Positions 10,401 through 18,516 of a stretch of DNA of 64,000 bases are shown here, one piece after another. This DNA comes from Flavobacteriaceae bacterium UBA1682 (GTDB lineage Bacteria > Bacteroidota > Bacteroidia > Flavobacteriales > Flavobacteriaceae): contig DCKE01000027.1 in assembly GCA_002320285.1 (NCBI GenBank), positions 202,272 to 266,271 of the forward strand, written 5' to 3'. A program made the position numbers and the translations under genes. Position 1 is the first letter of the stretch. Each line of letters begins with the position of its first letter. Under the pieces are notes generated by a model. The model was not told the origin of the DNA. It made no database searches and worked only from the letters and a program-made list of their open reading frames with translations.

Positions 10401-12247
10401 CTCCTGTTTACAGTGCCAAGACATACTGTGGGACCTTCTATTTGGAGGACATGGAAGTGGTATATGATTCGGATAATACCCTAAACTGGTATGATTCCAA
10501 TAATAATTTGATTGATTCAAACGTGCTGATGACAACGGGCAGGTACTACGTTTCACAGACCAATCAGCATTGTGAGTCCTCACGAGTTGCGTTGGATTTT
10601 GTGGTAAATCCGATTCCTGTGACGCCGAGTTTTGATCCGCTAACGATATGCGGTACCCCTACCGTAGCAGATTTAAATCCACAACTATTGCCGAATGCCT
10701 TAGCGCATTGGTATTTGGAACTCGATAGTTCCACTGCTTTAGCGCCTACACAATTATTGAGTACGAGAACGTACTATCTAAGTCAAAGTCTTTCAGGATG
10801 TGAGTCGAGCCGTATTGCTGTTGCGATTACCGTTTTTCCGGAAATTACAAATCCACAGGTAGCTGATCAAACCTTTTGCTCTGTCAATGCTCGAGTTGCA
10901 GATTTGATCGTCAACACCAGTCCTGATGCTACTGCGATTTGGTATACATCAGCACAAGGCGGAACAATTTTAACTCCAGACCAATTACTTCAAACAGGGT
11001 ATTATTACGTATCGCAGAAAAGGGATGATTGTGAATCAGAACGCGTGCCGATCTATGTAACCGTTGGTCAAACACCGATTGCTCCAGTAATGACAGCTGT
11101 TCACGTATGTGGTTCAGCGATCCTAGCCAATTTGACTCCACAGATTTTGCCTGGTGCTATAGTCAATTGGTATTTGGAATTGGACAGTGCATTTCCGTTG
11201 AATAATCATACGGTGTTGAATACGCGAACGTATTATCTAAGCCAGACGCTTTTAGGGTGTGAATCGGAACGTATACCAGTTGTTGTGTCTGTTTTTCCAA
11301 CTGTAGCTGTACCAGTAGCGGCTAATCAAAGATACTGCAATACAGAGGTACGCGTTGCGGATTTAGAAGTCACTCTTGTTCCTGAGGCTGTAGCACTTTG
11401 GTATACCTCTATGCAAGGCGGTACAGCCTTGGATTCCAATCAAGTATTGCAAAGTGGAACCTATTATGTTTCTCAGAAACTGGCAGATTGTGAGTCGGCT
11501 CGGGTTAGTGTCGTAGTGCTGGTTATTGACAATACAGTTGCACCGCAAATCGCAGCGCAACAATTCTGCGGTACTGCTACAGTATCACAATTGTACTCGG
11601 ATTTACCAGGAGGGCAAACCGCAAAATGGTATTTAGATGCAATTGGAGGATTTGCTTTAGATGATGCAACCATACTGCAGACGGGATTGTACTATGCCAG
11701 TCAGTCGGTATTAGATTGTGAATCTCCAAGAGCAGCAGTGCAAATAACGGTACATGTCAAGCCTTTGGCGCCAACGGGAAGCGATTTGCAGAAGTTTGTA
11801 AACAGCGCAACTGTTGCTGACTTAGCCACAGACCAAACCGATGTGATCTGGTTTGCATCACTAGCAGATGCACAAATGAACAAGGACCGATTGGATGTTA
11901 ATCTTCCGTTAGTTGATGGTAACATCTATTATGGAGTACGCTTTAATACCGATTTTTGTTGGAGTGATGCGTTGGCCGTTAAGGTAGAAATTACTTTGGG
12001 AACCAATAGCTTTGACCGTGCAGAGTTAAATTATTTCCCCAATCCAGTTCGTGATGTCCTTCATGTTTCCTATAGAGAGACCATCACAAAAGTGGAAGTG
12101 TATTCCTTGAACGGACAGTTGTTGATCAGCGAGAAAACTGCTGAGAATAAAGTTTTAATTGATATCAGTCATTTGGCTCAAGCGACTTATATCGTGAAGC
12201 TTTTTACCGATGAAGCGTCACAGTCTTTCAAAATTGTAAAACAGTAA
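7406..12247 (+). CDS. Large secreted repeat protein with T9SS sorting domain
   Basis: This 1613-residue exported protein is probably attached to or released from the cell surface by the type IX secretion system. A signal peptide spans residues 1-23 (hydrophobic core, cleavage after IAQ). Residues about 240-335 look like a fibronectin type III-like module. From about residue 933 there are seven Ig-like repeats of roughly 75 residues, each starting with an aromatic/aliphatic-Cys pair and ending in a YYxSQ...CES pattern, then a degenerate eighth copy. The end (from NYFPNPVRDVLHVSY) is a type A T9SS C-terminal domain ending in SFKIVKQ. The gene stands alone, with terminator-like hairpins on both sides. 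The overall role (adhesin or surface filament) is inferred; no catalytic domain was recognised. Confidence 0.85.
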   Translation: MKKNTLLFLQLMLWLFSLHAIAQGYVPVQLSSGFNSDVVANGIGSAITSTTHRVDSDNFNFLSRDFKAHANSPNATVGLPINGLITAANISGLTFQMQSYSANNSLRITALNGSDTLSLSTAVKMQKMYLLATAGSAGSSPAVLSATVVFADGTSQTVGGLTVADWFEGNNADIVTSGLGRVNVTNNFIETPAGDPKLFSVQIPLNVLNYNKEVVAVVIKKTANSDAVLNIFAVSALRTPDCMQPLSVSVQYVTATTAAVGWTDINVLSGLGCEYELRTSGAPGSGTVGLVETGTVPASIFTKDFINLVASTNYLLYLRYKCSASSMSIWTDGTKVRTSCVFPSYTLAASTVCGQNSSTLTATVSDTTYSVYWYDRERGGNIVGKGDTISSAVLTTTSQFWASLASATSIYGQGGRMQPSGINHRSANENYGIVFNTLRDIRLKSVDVYPTSSGTLNIKIVNASGQEIYSTSNLNITANPINGVVTIPLDMEIAVGDGYRLLLKASSGLQLLYDNDVVSEYPFQESNGIVSVPYASRGNNTVNYYFYFYNLQFEDGCVSARQQVVADVIPAPSLSLSTDLLILCEGQGSGLVTVVDGGSDYDAYSWSPSTAVSGDAVNGWSFDNTVGQQYTLTAWQTTGQQCRSSVNLTVGVVPAFEPTYIPSSNQLTSCLSETVSLQVVDSPPVMGQIGTDKPSYFSQNLSAFNNFRRSARVQLLFTAQELRNSGLSRGLITSLAFDINTKGASDLNENYTVKIATSSLTHFETSPFIEDGFTTVFFPKQYKHTASGWQQILFDTHYAWDGFSNLIIEITHTGIDSSDSANTNYTVTNDYTVMYSFNDGNVNYSQNRFNIQLKQLFSLQVSWNADVGNLFLDADASIPYLADSFSSKVYYKSQQIGSSTVTANVILDGCAKTKVYTLNTIEVAPVQIDDAFIFCAQTLISEVTAVGQNLKWYRSADKSTPVPDTAILEVGEYFVTQNIDGCESVPKRFTVDLWTQPNPPVYSAKTYCGTFYLEDMEVVYDSDNTLNWYDSNNNLIDSNVLMTTGRYYVSQTNQHCESSRVALDFVVNPIPVTPSFDPLTICGTPTVADLNPQLLPNALAHWYLELDSSTALAPTQLLSTRTYYLSQSLSGCESSRIAVAITVFPEITNPQVADQTFCSVNARVADLIVNTSPDATAIWYTSAQGGTILTPDQLLQTGYYYVSQKRDDCESERVPIYVTVGQTPIAPVMTAVHVCGSAILANLTPQILPGAIVNWYLELDSAFPLNNHTVLNTRTYYLSQTLLGCESERIPVVVSVFPTVAVPVAANQRYCNTEVRVADLEVTLVPEAVALWYTSMQGGTALDSNQVLQSGTYYVSQKLADCESARVSVVVLVIDNTVAPQIAAQQFCGTATVSQLYSDLPGGQTAKWYLDAIGGFALDDATILQTGLYYASQSVLDCESPRAAVQITVHVKPLAPTGSDLQKFVNSATVADLATDQTDVIWFASLADAQMNKDRLDVNLPLVDGNIYYGVRFNTDFCWSDALAVKVEITLGTNSFDRAELNYFPNPVRDVLHVSYRETITKVEVYSLNGQLLISEKTAENKVLIDISHLAQATYIVKLFTDEASQSFKIVKQ
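10200..11998 (+). repeat. Tandem Ig-like repeats inside the secreted protein
   Basis: Seven repeats of about 75 codons plus one degenerate copy are visible. Repeats 3 and 5 (starting at 10646 and 11105) resemble each other most. Repeats 4 and 6 (10874 and 11333) form another matching pair. Both offsets are exactly 459 bp, which shows that a two-repeat unit was duplicated. Confidence 0.85.
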
Positions 12248-12333
12248 TTGGTAACAGTTTTCCTTTGGGGTTTTAGAACTGGGATAGGGAATTTTGAACC
12301 GCGTCAAGCGTACCATTTGCTTGAAGTTTAATA

Positions 12334-12372
12334 ACCAACCTCCTGCTTGTATTGACAAGACAGGAGGTTGGT
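12334..12372 (+). terminator. Long hairpin after the secreted-protein gene
   Basis: A 12-bp perfect outer stem (ACCAACCTCCTG with CAGGAGGTTGGT) continues into CTTGT/ACAAG with one bulged A. The T-run is weak, so it may act as a terminator or as an RNA-stabilising end. The remaining gap to 12565 holds a weaker 10-bp inverted repeat (12381-12390 with 12424-12433) and the promoter of the next gene. Confidence 0.7.
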
Positions 12373-12529
12373 CATTTATAGATCACAGCAGTTCCCGAGC
12401 AGTAAATAGAGCATATGTATTGTTGCTGTGGTCCTATAAGATGCTGTTAATGGTGTTGCATTTGTACGGATAAGCCTTAATTAATCGCTTTTATCCTCAT
12501 TTAATGAAAGGGAAGCAGTCAGAGTTTGT

Positions 12530-12537
12530 TATATTTG
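12530..12537 (+). promoter_or_regulatory. -7 promoter element TATATTTG before ugd
   Basis: It is an exact match to the Bacteroidota TAnnTTTG element, 28 bp before the ugd ATG. No clear TTG at the -33 position was seen. Confidence 0.6.
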
Positions 12538-12565
12538 CTAGTACAAATTAATGGAATACCTATAG

Positions 12566-13957
12566 ATGAAGATTCAGAATATATGTTGTATTGGTGCGGG
12601 TTATGTTGGTGGACCAACCATGTCAGTCATTGCTCAAAAATGCCCAGACATTAAAATTACGGTAGTTGATGTGAATGCCTCGCGAATTGCTGCATGGAAT
12701 AGCGAAGATTTCAATCAGTTACCGATTTATGAACCGGGGCTTAGTGATGTTGTTCGCGAAGCTAGAGGTCGAAATCTATTTTTCTCAACCGATGTCGATA
12801 CAGCGATTGAAAATGCAGATATGATCTTTATTTCAGTCAATACCCCTACCAAGACCTATGGTTTGGGCAAAGGAATGGCGTCCGATTTAAAATACATTGA
12901 ACTTTGTGCAAGACAGATTGCAAGAGTGGCTACTACCGATAAAATAGTTGTCGAAAAATCGACCTTACCAGTTCGTACTGCCACGGCTTTAAAAAATATT
13001 TTAGATAATACAGGAAATTCCGTACAGTTTCAAATTTTATCCAATCCAGAGTTTTTGGCAGAAGGTACAGCAGTAGAAGATCTTTTCTTTCCCGATCGCG
13101 TATTGATTGGAGGAGAGGAAACGGCAAAGGGAGAAGAGGCTGTTCAAGCTCTGGTAGATATATACTCGAGATGGGTTCCAGCTGACAAAATCCTAACCAC
13201 TAATGTATGGTCGTCTGAGTTGTCCAAATTAACGGCCAATGCATTTCTAGCCCAACGGGTTTCTTCGATAAATGCGATTTCGGAACTCTGCGAGAAAACG
13301 GGTGCTGATGTTACTGAAGTGGCAAAAGCTATTGGAATGGACAGTAGAATTGGTTCCGAATTTTTAAAAGCCTCAGTTGGTTTTGGAGGTTCTTGTTTTC
13401 AAAAAGACATATTAAATCTGGTTTATATTGCTAAAACCTACGGATTGACAGAAGTGGCCAATTATTGGGAACAAGTGATTATTATGAACGACCATCAGCG
13501 CGAGCGTTTTGCCCATCGAATTGTCAAAACCTTGTATAATACGGTATCCGATAAGAAGATTGCTTTTTTGGGATGGGCTTTTAAGAAAAATACCAACGAC
13601 AGTCGTGAGTCTGCAGCTATTTATGTAGCGGACTATCTGTTGAATGAGCAGGCTTTAATTCAGGTTTACGATCCAAAAGTAACGGCTCAGCAAATGTATT
13701 CCGATCTCAACTACTTGAATACCCGTTCCGAAGATAAAAATGAAAGATTTGTTCAAGTACATCCGACGCCCTATGAAGCCTGTGAAAACGTTCATGCTAT
13801 TGCGGTACTAACCGAATGGGAAGAATTTAATTCCTATGATTGGGAGAAAATATACAATCAAATGCAGAAGCCTGCTTTTATATTTGATGGACGAAATGTT
13901 TTGGATAAAGCGAAATTAGAAAAAATCGGTTTTATATACGGTGCAATTGGACGTTAA
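12566..13957 (+). CDS. ugd: UDP-glucose 6-dehydrogenase
   Basis: It oxidises UDP-glucose to UDP-glucuronate with two NAD+, supplying a precursor for acidic surface polysaccharide. It has 463 residues. The N-terminal NAD-binding motif GAGYVGG lies at about residues 8-14 and the catalytic cysteine is C277 in GFGGSCFQKD. A C-terminal UDP-binding Rossmann domain contains AFKKNTNDSRESAA. The motif style (FGGSCFQKDILNLVYI) and length resemble the long animal-type enzymes more than the roughly 390-residue proteobacterial form. ATG at 12566 is preceded by a TATATTTG promoter. The nearby manC, glycosyltransferase and flippase genes fit polysaccharide synthesis. Confidence 0.95.
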   Translation: MKIQNICCIGAGYVGGPTMSVIAQKCPDIKITVVDVNASRIAAWNSEDFNQLPIYEPGLSDVVREARGRNLFFSTDVDTAIENADMIFISVNTPTKTYGLGKGMASDLKYIELCARQIARVATTDKIVVEKSTLPVRTATALKNILDNTGNSVQFQILSNPEFLAEGTAVEDLFFPDRVLIGGEETAKGEEAVQALVDIYSRWVPADKILTTNVWSSELSKLTANAFLAQRVSSINAISELCEKTGADVTEVAKAIGMDSRIGSEFLKASVGFGGSCFQKDILNLVYIAKTYGLTEVANYWEQVIIMNDHQRERFAHRIVKTLYNTVSDKKIAFLGWAFKKNTNDSRESAAIYVADYLLNEQALIQVYDPKVTAQQMYSDLNYLNTRSEDKNERFVQVHPTPYEACENVHAIAVLTEWEEFNSYDWEKIYNQMQKPAFIFDGRNVLDKAKLEKIGFIYGAIGR

Positions 13958-14092
13958 ATAAAATGGCATAAGGAGGGATTTTGAAACATAAATTCCTGTA
14001 GAAATGGAGTTTGTTTTTATAGAAACAACACAACATATTTCAGAGAATCATAAAATCATCCAAATAAATTTTCTCATCTAAAAGGGATATAC

Positions 14093-14100
14093 TATTTTTG
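14093..14100 (+). promoter_or_regulatory. -7 promoter element TATTTTTG before pdhA
   Basis: It matches TAnnTTTG and lies 166 bp before the pdhA ATG, which would give a long leader of about 160 nt. No recognisable riboswitch or hairpin was seen in the leader, and nothing else was seen in the gap 13958-14266. Confidence 0.5.
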
Positions 14101-14266
14101 CTACTTCACGGAAATTGTGAATAAATAGAATCGGTATCAAAGGTGGTACATTTTGCGAGATTAAGATTGATGATAGGAAACTATTAATAACTGGTTTGTT
14201 GGAATACAAACACTGACGAAGCTGAATCACTAACATAATACCGTTGATAAAAAACATTATCTATAT

Positions 14267-15265
14267 ATGAAAGAAATTACAAAAGAAGTTTATCTAAAGT
14301 GGTATGAAGACATGCTGTTTTGGAGAAAGTTTGAAGACAAACTAGCGGCTTTATACATTCAACAAAAAGTAAGAGGTTTTTTACATTTATATAATGGACA
14401 AGAAGCGGTATTAGCGGGAGCTTTGCATGCTATGAATCCATCAAAAGACAAGATGATTACGGCTTATAGAAACCACGTTCAACCGATCGGATTAGGAGTA
14501 GATCCTAAACGTATTATGGCAGAATTGTTGGGTAAGGCTACCGGAACTTCCCAAGGATTGGGTGGGTCGATGCATATCTTTTCTAAAGAGCATAATTTCT
14601 ACGGAGGTCACGGTATTGTAGGAGCGCAAATTCCTGTAGGTGCTGGACTGGCTTTTGCTGATAAATATTTTAATACAGGTGGAGTTACCATGACCTATTT
14701 TGGAGATGGTGCTGCAAGACAAGGTTCTTTGCACGAGGCTTTTAATATGGCTATGCTATGGAAATTACCGGTTGTTTTTATTGTTGAAAATAACGGTTAT
14801 GCTATGGGAACGTCTGTAGAGCGTACGGCAAATCATACCGATATTTGGAAATTAGGTTTGGGTTATGAAATGCCATGTGGACCTGTGGACGGTATGAATC
14901 CAATTAAAGTGGCTGAAGCCATGTACGAAGCTATTGAAAGAGCTCGTCGCGGTGATGGACCAACATTTTTGGAAATGAAGACTTACCGATACAGAGGACA
15001 TTCCATGTCTGATGCGCAAAATTACCGTTCTAAAGAAGAAGTAGAAGAATACAAAAAAATAGATCCAATTACACAAGTGTTGGATATTATATTGGAGAAA
15101 AACTACGCAACGGCTTCAGAAATCGAAGTAATTGATCAAAGAGTTAAAGACTTAGTTGCCGAATGCGAAAAATTCGCAGAAGATTCTCCTTACCCAGATA
15201 AAAATGTGATGTATGATGTTGTTTACGAACAAGAGAATTATCCTTTTTTACCTCATAAACTATAA
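14267..15265 (+). CDS. pdhA: Pyruvate dehydrogenase E1 component, alpha subunit
   Basis: It carries out thiamine-diphosphate-dependent decarboxylation of pyruvate in the pyruvate dehydrogenase complex, 332 residues. The thiamine diphosphate motif begins with GDG at residues 146-148 and ends with the conserved asparagines of VENNGYAMG about 28 residues later. The RYRGHSMSD block near residues 242-250 is the phosphorylation-loop region typical of E1-alpha. pdhC begins 5 bp after the stop, so the two form an operon. The E1-beta gene (pdhB) is not adjacent; in flavobacteria it is usually elsewhere (recollection). A branched-chain oxoacid E1-alpha is less likely given the fit with the E2 that follows. 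Confidence 0.93.
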   Translation: MKEITKEVYLKWYEDMLFWRKFEDKLAALYIQQKVRGFLHLYNGQEAVLAGALHAMNPSKDKMITAYRNHVQPIGLGVDPKRIMAELLGKATGTSQGLGGSMHIFSKEHNFYGGHGIVGAQIPVGAGLAFADKYFNTGGVTMTYFGDGAARQGSLHEAFNMAMLWKLPVVFIVENNGYAMGTSVERTANHTDIWKLGLGYEMPCGPVDGMNPIKVAEAMYEAIERARRGDGPTFLEMKTYRYRGHSMSDAQNYRSKEEVEEYKKIDPITQVLDIILEKNYATASEIEVIDQRVKDLVAECEKFAEDSPYPDKNVMYDVVYEQENYPFLPHKL

Positions 15266-15270
15266 TTGAT

Positions 15271-16929
15271 ATGGCAGAAGTAATTACAATGCCGCGTTTG
15301 AGCGATACCATGACCGATGGTGTTGTAGCAACGTGGTTAAAGAAAGTTGGTGATAAAATTTCGGAAGGAGACATTCTAGCGGAAATTGAAACCGATAAAG
15401 CAACCATGGAATTTGAATCGTTCTATTCGGGTACTTTATTGTATATCGGACTTCAAGAAGGCGAATCAGCTCCGGTTGACTCCCTTTTGGCCATTATTGG
15501 AAATGAAGGAGAAGATATTTCGGCTTTAATCAACGGCGGAGCTTCCGCTGAAGTAAAAGAAGAAGTGAAAGCAGCAGCAAATCAATCGGAAACTAAACCA
15601 GTTGAGAAAGAAGTTGCTCCAGCAACAACTGCTAAACCAGCAAGTTTACCAAAAGGCGTTACTATAGTAACCATGCCTCGTTTAAGTGATACCATGACAG
15701 ATGGTACCGTGGCAACTTGGATTAAAAAGGTTGGTGATAAAGTTGAAGAAGGCGACATACTTGCAGAAATAGAAACCGATAAAGCAACGATGGAATTTGA
15801 GTCATTCCAATCGGGTACTTTGTTGTACGTCGGGATTCAAGAAGGAGAATCTGCGCCAGTTGATAGCGTTTTGGCTATTATCGGACCAGAAGGAACCGAT
15901 GTGGAAGCTGCTCTTGCGAGTGGTGCCAATGCAACGGAAGTCTCTACAGCTAATATAGAGCAAGTTCCAGCAAAAGACAGCGATGTAGAGAATAAAAAAG
16001 AAACCACCGTAACGAATTCAACTGAAGTTTCAAATCAACCTGAAGGTAGGGTGTTTGCTTCGCCTTTAGCTCGAAAAATTGCTAAGGACAAAGGGATTTC
16101 TCTTCAAGATGTAAAGGGTTCAGGAGAGAGCGGAAGAATCGTTAAGAAAGATATAGAAAATTTCACAGTCGTTGCCAAACCAGTAGCAGCAGTAACTCCT
16201 GATGCCAAATCAGCGAGCCCTGTCAAAGCTTTTGTAGCAGCTGGTGAAATCGACCGAGAAGAGATTAAAAACTCGTCGATGAGAAAAACCATTGCTCGTC
16301 GTTTAGGAGAGTCCAAATTCACGGCGCCACATTATTACTTAACCATAGAAATTGATATGGATGACGCTATAACATCTCGTGGTGTTATCAATGCCTTACC
16401 AGACACTAAAGTTTCGTTTAATGATATGGTAGTTAAAGCCTGTGCCATGGCTCTTAAAAAACATCCTCAAGTAAATTCTCAATGGAAGGAAGATGTTACG
16501 ATAATTAATCACCATGTGAATATTGGTGTTGCCGTTGCAGTAGAAGATGGATTAGTAGTACCGGTATTGCCATTTACAGATCAGTTGAGTTTGACTCAGA
16601 TTGGATCGGCTGTGAGAGAGTTAGCTGGTAAAGCGAAATCTAAAAAATTACAACCTTCAGAAATGGATGGAAGTACTTTTACCGTTTCTAATTTGGGGAT
16701 GTTTGGAATAAAAGAATTTACTTCAATCATCAATCAACCCAATTCAGCTATTTTATCTGTAGGAGCGATAGTGGAAAAACCAGTAGTTAAAAACGGTCAA
16801 ATTGTTGTTGGTAATACGATGACAGTGACTTTGGCTTGTGACCATAGAACAGTTGATGGTGCTACAGGAGCTCAATTTTTACAAACACTACGCAGTTTTA
16901 TCGAAAATCCAGTAACGATGTTAGCATAA
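15271..16929 (+). CDS. pdhC: Dihydrolipoamide acetyltransferase (E2 of pyruvate dehydrogenase)
   Basis: It transfers the acetyl group from lipoamide to CoA and forms the core of the pyruvate dehydrogenase complex. It has 552 residues. Two lipoyl domains (about 1-78 and 129-206) each carry the lipoylated lysine in ETDKATMEF, at K43 and K171. Flexible Ala/Glu/Thr-rich linkers follow each. The peripheral subunit-binding domain is at about 260-300 (FASPLARKIAKDKGI). The C-terminal catalytic domain ends with DHRTVDG, with catalytic H525 and D529. The two lipoyl domains are near-copies at protein level, so the gene contains an internal duplication. It ends shortly before an intrinsic terminator at 16949. 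Confidence 0.96.
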   Translation: MAEVITMPRLSDTMTDGVVATWLKKVGDKISEGDILAEIETDKATMEFESFYSGTLLYIGLQEGESAPVDSLLAIIGNEGEDISALINGGASAEVKEEVKAAANQSETKPVEKEVAPATTAKPASLPKGVTIVTMPRLSDTMTDGTVATWIKKVGDKVEEGDILAEIETDKATMEFESFQSGTLLYVGIQEGESAPVDSVLAIIGPEGTDVEAALASGANATEVSTANIEQVPAKDSDVENKKETTVTNSTEVSNQPEGRVFASPLARKIAKDKGISLQDVKGSGESGRIVKKDIENFTVVAKPVAAVTPDAKSASPVKAFVAAGEIDREEIKNSSMRKTIARRLGESKFTAPHYYLTIEIDMDDAITSRGVINALPDTKVSFNDMVVKACAMALKKHPQVNSQWKEDVTIINHHVNIGVAVAVEDGLVVPVLPFTDQLSLTQIGSAVRELAGKAKSKKLQPSEMDGSTFTVSNLGMFGIKEFTSIINQPNSAILSVGAIVEKPVVKNGQIVVGNTMTVTLACDHRTVDGATGAQFLQTLRSFIENPVTMLA

Positions 16930-16948
16930 CAAAATAGAATACAAGTGC

Positions 16949-16980
16949 AAAAACCCGTTTTGGAATACAAACGGGTTTTT
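16949..16980 (+). terminator. Intrinsic terminator after pdhC
   Basis: The stem AAAACCCGTTT/AAACGGGTTTT with a short loop is followed by T residues, 20 bp past the pdhC stop. Confidence 0.88.
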
Positions 16981-17196
16981 GCGTTTTTACCAAATATTTT
17001 TTTGAATGAAGTATTTCTGTGTTATTTTAGCTCTTTGAATGCTGAGCTGACGTTGAGTTCATTTGATTTTGAAAATTACAATTATTATCATCACGTCGAA
17101 GATGAGTTAAATCATTTAGACGGATTTATTAATGAAATAATTCCAGTTGTTGAACAACTAGTGAATAGTGATTCACAAGAAATAAAACTAAATTAA
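16981..17196 (+). pseudogene. Remnant resembling the C-terminus of an M28-type peptidase
   Basis: An open frame ends in TAA at 17196. Its only possible start, a GTG at 16945, lies upstream of the pdhC terminator stem, so a real gene is unlikely to begin there. The last 45 residues (FENYNYYHHVEDELNHLDG...VVEQL...EIKLN) look like the end of an M28 aminopeptidase, where a histidine before an acidic DE pair helps bind zinc. From memory, flavobacteria often have an M28 peptidase gene between pdhC and an SDR gene, exactly this position. I infer a deletion removed most of that gene. A short unrelated protein is the alternative. Confidence 0.45.
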
Positions 17197-17201
17197 AAGG
17201 A

Positions 17202-17879
17202 ATGAAAAATGTAATTATAACAGGTACCAGTAGAGGAATTGGATTGGAAATGGCCTTGCAGTTTGCTGCTCAAGGACATCAGGTCTTAGCCATTTCTAGA
17301 AATATACCGGTTGCCTTAACAGGAAAGGCTAATATTCATTGTTTATCAGCGGATATAACCAAGGCTGTTGATTTAGAAATCGTCAATGATTATATCAAAA
17401 AAGCGTGGACTCATGTGGATATATTGATCAATAACGCCGGGGCGATTATCAATAAATCATTTGAAGACATTACCGCTGAAGAATTTGAATATGTATATAA
17501 AGTGAATGTTTTTGCTGTAGCTTCTATTATTCAAATTTGTCTACCTTATTTAAACAACGGAAGTCATGTGGTTACCATCAGTAGTATGGGTGGTATTCAG
17601 GGCAGTATGAAGTTTCCTGGTTTGGCCGCCTACAGCTCGAGTAAAGGAGCGGTAATTACCTTATCGGAATTGTTGGCAGAAGAATATAAAGAATTGGGGA
17701 TTTCCTTTAATGTTATTGCTTTGGGAGCGGTTCAGACGGAAATGTTAGACGAAGCTTTTCCCGGTTATTTAGCACCGGTTGAACCTTTTGAAATGGCAGA
17801 GTATATTGTGGATTTCTCACAAAATGGGAATAAATATTTTAACGGGAAAGTACTTCAAGCATCGAGTACAACTCCATAA
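17202..17879 (+). CDS. Short-chain dehydrogenase/reductase
   Basis: This is an NAD(P)-dependent oxidoreductase of the classical SDR family, 225 residues. The cofactor motif TGTSRGIG is at residues 7-14, NNAG at 77-80, the catalytic serine at about 127-128, and the YxxxK pair is Y144/K148. The substrate is not predictable from the sequence. It starts 5 bp after the end of the peptidase-like remnant and is followed 12 bp later by the SprT-like gene, so the two probably share a transcript. The start ATG at 17202 has an AAAGGA-type ribosome site just upstream. Confidence 0.88.
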   Translation: MKNVIITGTSRGIGLEMALQFAAQGHQVLAISRNIPVALTGKANIHCLSADITKAVDLEIVNDYIKKAWTHVDILINNAGAIINKSFEDITAEEFEYVYKVNVFAVASIIQICLPYLNNGSHVVTISSMGGIQGSMKFPGLAAYSSSKGAVITLSELLAEEYKELGISFNVIALGAVQTEMLDEAFPGYLAPVEPFEMAEYIVDFSQNGNKYFNGKVLQASSTTP

Positions 17880-17891
17880 AGGGTACAACAA

Positions 17892-18512
17892 GTGGAAGAG
17901 GTATTAGCACCTTATTTACCGGAAAATGCCTTATTACCAGCTTTCAAATTGATTCAGACGCATCAAGTTCATTTGAAAATTGTTAAAGAGCGTACAACCA
18001 GACACGGAGATTATCGAAGAGGTATGGATGGGCGACATCAGATTACGATTAATGCCAATTTAAATAAATACCGTTTTCTGATGACTTTGATTCATGAGAT
18101 TGCGCATTTGGTGGCTATAGAACAATACGGTCGTCATATCAAACCTCATGGAACTGAATGGAAAATGACCTTTCAGCGTTTGATGGTGCCCTTTATTCAT
18201 CCGGCGGTTTATCCCAGTCAGATGTTGCCTCTATTAGCGAGACATTTCAGAAATCCTTCGGCGAGCAGTGATACAGATGCAGCTTTATCGATTGCGTTAA
18301 AGCAATTCGATACCAACAGCGCTGAGGTATTCTTTATTTATGAAGTGCCTTTGGGAAGTCATTTTAAGATTTCAAGTGGGAAAATATTTAAAAGAGGTCC
18401 TTTGCGTATCAAGCGCTTTGAATGCTTGGAAGTGAGTTCGGGGAGAATGTATACATTTAAACCCAATGCGGAAGTAGAACTACTTTCGGATTATGTACTT
18501 AAAAAAAGATAA
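17892..18512 (+). CDS. SprT-like zinc metalloprotease domain protein
   Basis: This 206-residue protein has the SprT-like zinc motif H68-E69-x2-H72 (LIHEIAHLV) and a likely third ligand at H86 (KPHGTEWK). Family members include eukaryotic Spartan, which cleaves DNA-protein crosslinks, but the bacterial role is unsettled. There is no signal peptide, so it is cytoplasmic. The start is GTG at 17892; an ATG start would cut into the protein. It sits 12 bp after the SDR gene and 4 bp before the manC start, suggesting one operon. Confidence 0.8.
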   Translation: MEEVLAPYLPENALLPAFKLIQTHQVHLKIVKERTTRHGDYRRGMDGRHQITINANLNKYRFLMTLIHEIAHLVAIEQYGRHIKPHGTEWKMTFQRLMVPFIHPAVYPSQMLPLLARHFRNPSASSDTDAALSIALKQFDTNSAEVFFIYEVPLGSHFKISSGKIFKRGPLRIKRFECLEVSSGRMYTFKPNAEVELLSDYVLKKR

Positions 18513-18516
18513 ATTT

